Source: Clostridia bacterium (GTDB lineage: Bacteria; Bacillota; Clostridia; Oscillospirales; CAG-272). From it: a stretch of DNA of 13,974 bases. Location: positions 1 through 13,974 of the forward strand of contig JAGBXH010000087.1 in assembly GCA_017629395.1 (NCBI GenBank), in the 5' to 3' direction. The notes beneath the pieces are model-generated. The model made no database searches and was not told the origin of the DNA. It saw only the letters and a list, made by a program, of their open reading frames with translations. The translations under genes were made by a program, and so were the position numbers. Shown here one piece after another: positions 12,756 through 13,974 of this stretch. Each line of letters starts with the position of its first letter. Position 1 is the first letter of the stretch.

Positions 12756-13424
12756 TTAATATTCTTCTGCATACAATTCATCATAATACCAACGCATAGG
12801 ATTCTCATAAATATACCGCATGTGCTCCTCATAATCATTACGATTTCTGATAATATGATCGTAATAACGAGATTGCCAAATATTTTGACCGTATTCTTTA
12901 TTACAAAACCGCTTAAACGTTGAGACAAATTGTGAAACTACGCTATTGGCTCGCGTGACATTTGTAGGGACAGGCGTCCTCGACTGTCCGCAATCCACCA
13001 TACCCTCTATCCTCGTAGGGACAGGCGTCCTCGACTGTCCGTTATCTTTGACAAATAACAACAGATGGACGTGGTTGGGCATGATCACATAACTTTCGAC
13101 AGATAGGTGTTCATAAAACGCATCGATTTGCTTGATGTATTTCTCGGCAATTTCCCCGTATTGTGTTAATTGGATTTGCGGACAGTCGGGGACGCCTGTC
13201 CCTACAATAATATTCTGAGGTTCTCCCGGACAGTCGGAGACGCCTGTCCCTACGACAGAATCCAAGGGGTTGCTCAGACAGTCGGGGACGCCTGTCCCTA
13301 CGACACGAGAAAGGATACATTGCCTGTTTTGCGTGCAAAGCGTCAGAAAATATACACCGACGCTACTATAGTCAAAGCACTGTAGCCGTGGCGTTTTTCT
13401 CTTTTTCCATTCTTCCGAACTCAT
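12756..13424 (-). CDS. RAYT / IS200-like HUH transposase with in-frame REP insertions
   Basis: A 222-aa REP-associated tyrosine transposase (Y1_Tnp, IS200-like). Core elements: YFLTLCTQNR (25-34), LTQYGEIAEKYI (86-97), VIMPNHVHLLLF (113-124) with the metal-binding His118-x-His120, FVSTFKRFCNKEYG (166-179), then IWQSRYYDHIIRN (182-193) and YIYENP (204-209). The catalytic Tyr should be among Tyr187, Tyr188 and Tyr198. Between the first two blocks are three peptide repeats, VVGTGVPDC (41-49), VVGTGVSDC (57-65) and IVGTGVPDC (73-81). After HUH are two GQSRTPVPT repeats (129-137, 146-154). These are translations of five REP-like DNA palindromes. The frame stays intact. The start is ATG 13424, with GTGGAG 6 bases in front; the longer frame to 13565 overlaps the comF-like gene. 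Whether it is active is unknown. Confidence 0.9.
   Translation of the reverse strand: MSSEEWKKRKTPRLQCFDYSSVGVYFLTLCTQNRQCILSRVVGTGVPDCLSNPLDSVVGTGVSDCPGEPQNIIVGTGVPDCPQIQLTQYGEIAEKYIKQIDAFYEHLSVESYVIMPNHVHLLLFVKDNGQSRTPVPTRIEGMVDCGQSRTPVPTNVTRANSVVSQFVSTFKRFCNKEYGQNIWQSRYYDHIIRNRNDYEEHMRYIYENPMRWYYDELYAEEY
12964..12990 (+). repeat. REP-like unit 1
   Basis: 27 bp: a GTAG foot, then an imperfect hairpin with arms GGACAG and CTGTCC, inner CG/CG pairs around TCCT, and a G-A mismatch. It is oriented against the gene and encodes GQSRTPVPT (residues 146-154). This is the layout described for REP sequences recognised by RAYT proteins. Confidence 0.85.
13015..13041 (+). repeat. REP-like unit 2
   Basis: Identical over 27 bp to unit 1 and starting 51 bp after it, so still in the same frame. 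It encodes GQSRTPVPT (129-137). Loop TCCT. Confidence 0.85.
13179..13205 (-). repeat. REP-like unit 3
   Basis: Same GTAG-plus-hairpin unit in the opposite orientation, along the gene. The loop is TCCC. It encodes VGTGVPDCP (74-82). Confidence 0.85.
13227..13253 (-). repeat. REP-like unit 4
   Basis: Starts 48 bp from unit 3 in the same orientation and frame. The loop is TCTC, so the stem is conserved while the loop varies. It encodes VGTGVSDCP (58-66). Confidence 0.85.
13275..13301 (-). repeat. REP-like unit 5
   Basis: Starts 48 bp from unit 4. The loop is TCCC. One stem base is changed (CTGTCT instead of CTGTCC), giving a G-T pair. It encodes VGTGVPDCL (42-50). Confidence 0.83.
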
Positions 13425-13440
13425 TACTTTCTCCACTTTA

Positions 13441-13974
13441 TCATCTTCTCTCCAGTGGCACGTCCACCGCGATACAGACGCCGACGATATGCGCAGGCTT
13501 ATACGGCTTGATCTTTGCCGCAACTGCCGAGAGAGTCGATCCCGTGGTGACCACGTCATCCACAAGGATCACGCACTTGCCTTTCAAGTCCGCACAATGC
13601 TTGGGCACGGCTTCAAACGCGGCATAGGCGTTCTTGGCTCTTTGCTCCTGCCCCAGCATTTTCTGCACGCTGCCGCCCGTGCGGCGCACCATTTGGACGG
13701 GCTTCCCCATTCCAAGCGCACGCGCAAGGGCTGTGCACAGCCCTTTTGATTGGTCAAATCCGCGCTCGCGCAAGGATTTTTTGGAGCGCGGCGCCCACAC
13801 GAGCACGCTGTTTTCGCGTGTTTGCCCCAAGCGCACCAGCTGCTCCTCTATATTTGGCGCAAGCTCGCAGGCAAGAAATGCCTGCAGCTCCGCGCTTTCC
13901 CTATCCTTGAGCTTGAAAATGACGCGGCTTGCCACGCTCTGCGGCTTTTGCGGATCATACTCGGTCAGCTTGAG
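13441..13974 (-). CDS. ComF family phosphoribosyltransferase, 5' end outside the window
   Basis: The C-terminal 177 residues of a ComF-type protein; the frame is open to the window edge (LKLTEYDP at the edge), so the start and the usual N-terminal zinc-finger part lie outside. An internal GTG at 13935 is not a likely start. Signatures: PRSKKSLRERGFDQSKGL (the ComF R..RGF.Q block), QKMLGQEQRAKNAYAAF (Q..L...R..N...F) and the PRPP loop VILVDDVVTTGSTLSA. ComF proteins help bring transforming DNA into the cytoplasm in competent bacteria and have a phosphoribosyltransferase fold; a role here is inferred from the family. The transposase gene starts 16 bp downstream on the same strand, so transcription from this gene probably reaches it. 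Confidence 0.92.
   Translation of the reverse strand, partial: LKLTEYDPQKPQSVASRVIFKLKDRESAELQAFLACELAPNIEEQLVRLGQTRENSVLVWAPRSKKSLRERGFDQSKGLCTALARALGMGKPVQMVRRTGGSVQKMLGQEQRAKNAYAAFEAVPKHCADLKGKCVILVDDVVTTGSTLSAVAAKIKPYKPAHIVGVCIAVDVPLERR

Noticed and set aside
12964..13301. CRISPR-like array: 27-bp repeats with 21-24 bp spacers
   Set aside because: Only two plus three units, in opposite orientations, inside an intact transposase frame, with a hairpin and GTAG foot typical of REPs. A CRISPR finder may flag it wrongly.
12756..13424. Transposase as a broken pseudogene
   Set aside because: Despite five insertions the frame, the HUH motif, the WQ...YYDH block and both ends are intact.
13425..13565. 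Longer transposase start at 13565
   Set aside because: It overlaps the coding end of the ComF-like gene in another frame and has no transposase-like sequence; ATG 13424 has a Shine-Dalgarno sequence.

Overview
The window looks like chromosome from a low-GC-lineage Gram-positive bacterium (Bacillota, probably a gut-type class Clostridia member; this is inference). The support is strong AGGAGG-like ribosome binding sites, sigma-A promoters with exact 17-bp spacers, intrinsic hairpin/T-tract terminators, a ComF-type protein, a DUF1846 protein and a Thr-rich surface protein with a C-terminal membrane anchor. TGA, TAA and TAG all behave as stops. Almost everything lies on the minus strand, except one esterase on the plus strand.

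Reading in the direction of minus-strand transcription (right to left): at the right edge is a 5'-truncated ComF-family phosphoribosyltransferase (13441-13974), then a RAYT/IS200-like HUH transposase (12756-13424) whose own coding sequence contains five REP-like palindromic repeats, then a 118-aa protein I do not recognise (12349-12705). The stretch from about 12.33 to 13.43 kb is visibly AT-richer than its surroundings. A plus-strand alpha/beta-hydrolase (11473-12288) is transcribed divergently from an exported, C-terminally anchored CBM9-like surface protein (9708-11285). Next come an M3 oligoendopeptidase (7901-9580), a family 20 beta-N-acetylhexosaminidase (6326-7768), a tight DUF1846 / type I asparaginase / M18 aminopeptidase operon (2459-6235), and an operon of a cytoplasmic CBM9-like protein followed by two tandem HAD-IIB phosphatases (36-2148), joined by 4-bp ATGA overlaps.

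The theme is cytoplasmic use of amino acids, peptides and amino sugars: oligopeptides are cut by the M3 and M18 peptidases, Asn is deaminated by the asparaginase, and N-acetylhexosaminides are cut by GH20. The anchored CBM9-like protein may bind glycans outside the cell. Six promoters and four terminators can be read and divide the genes into transcription units.

The most unusual object is the transposase gene interrupted in frame by its own kind of REP sequence: three units in one orientation before the HUH motif and two in the opposite orientation after it, all translated as short peptide repeats. Second-tier items are a run of four hairpins in the 310-bp gap at 2149-2458, palindromes at two promoters, and a Cys-plus-transmembrane C-terminal signal on the surface protein. 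No tRNA, rRNA or CRISPR array was seen.
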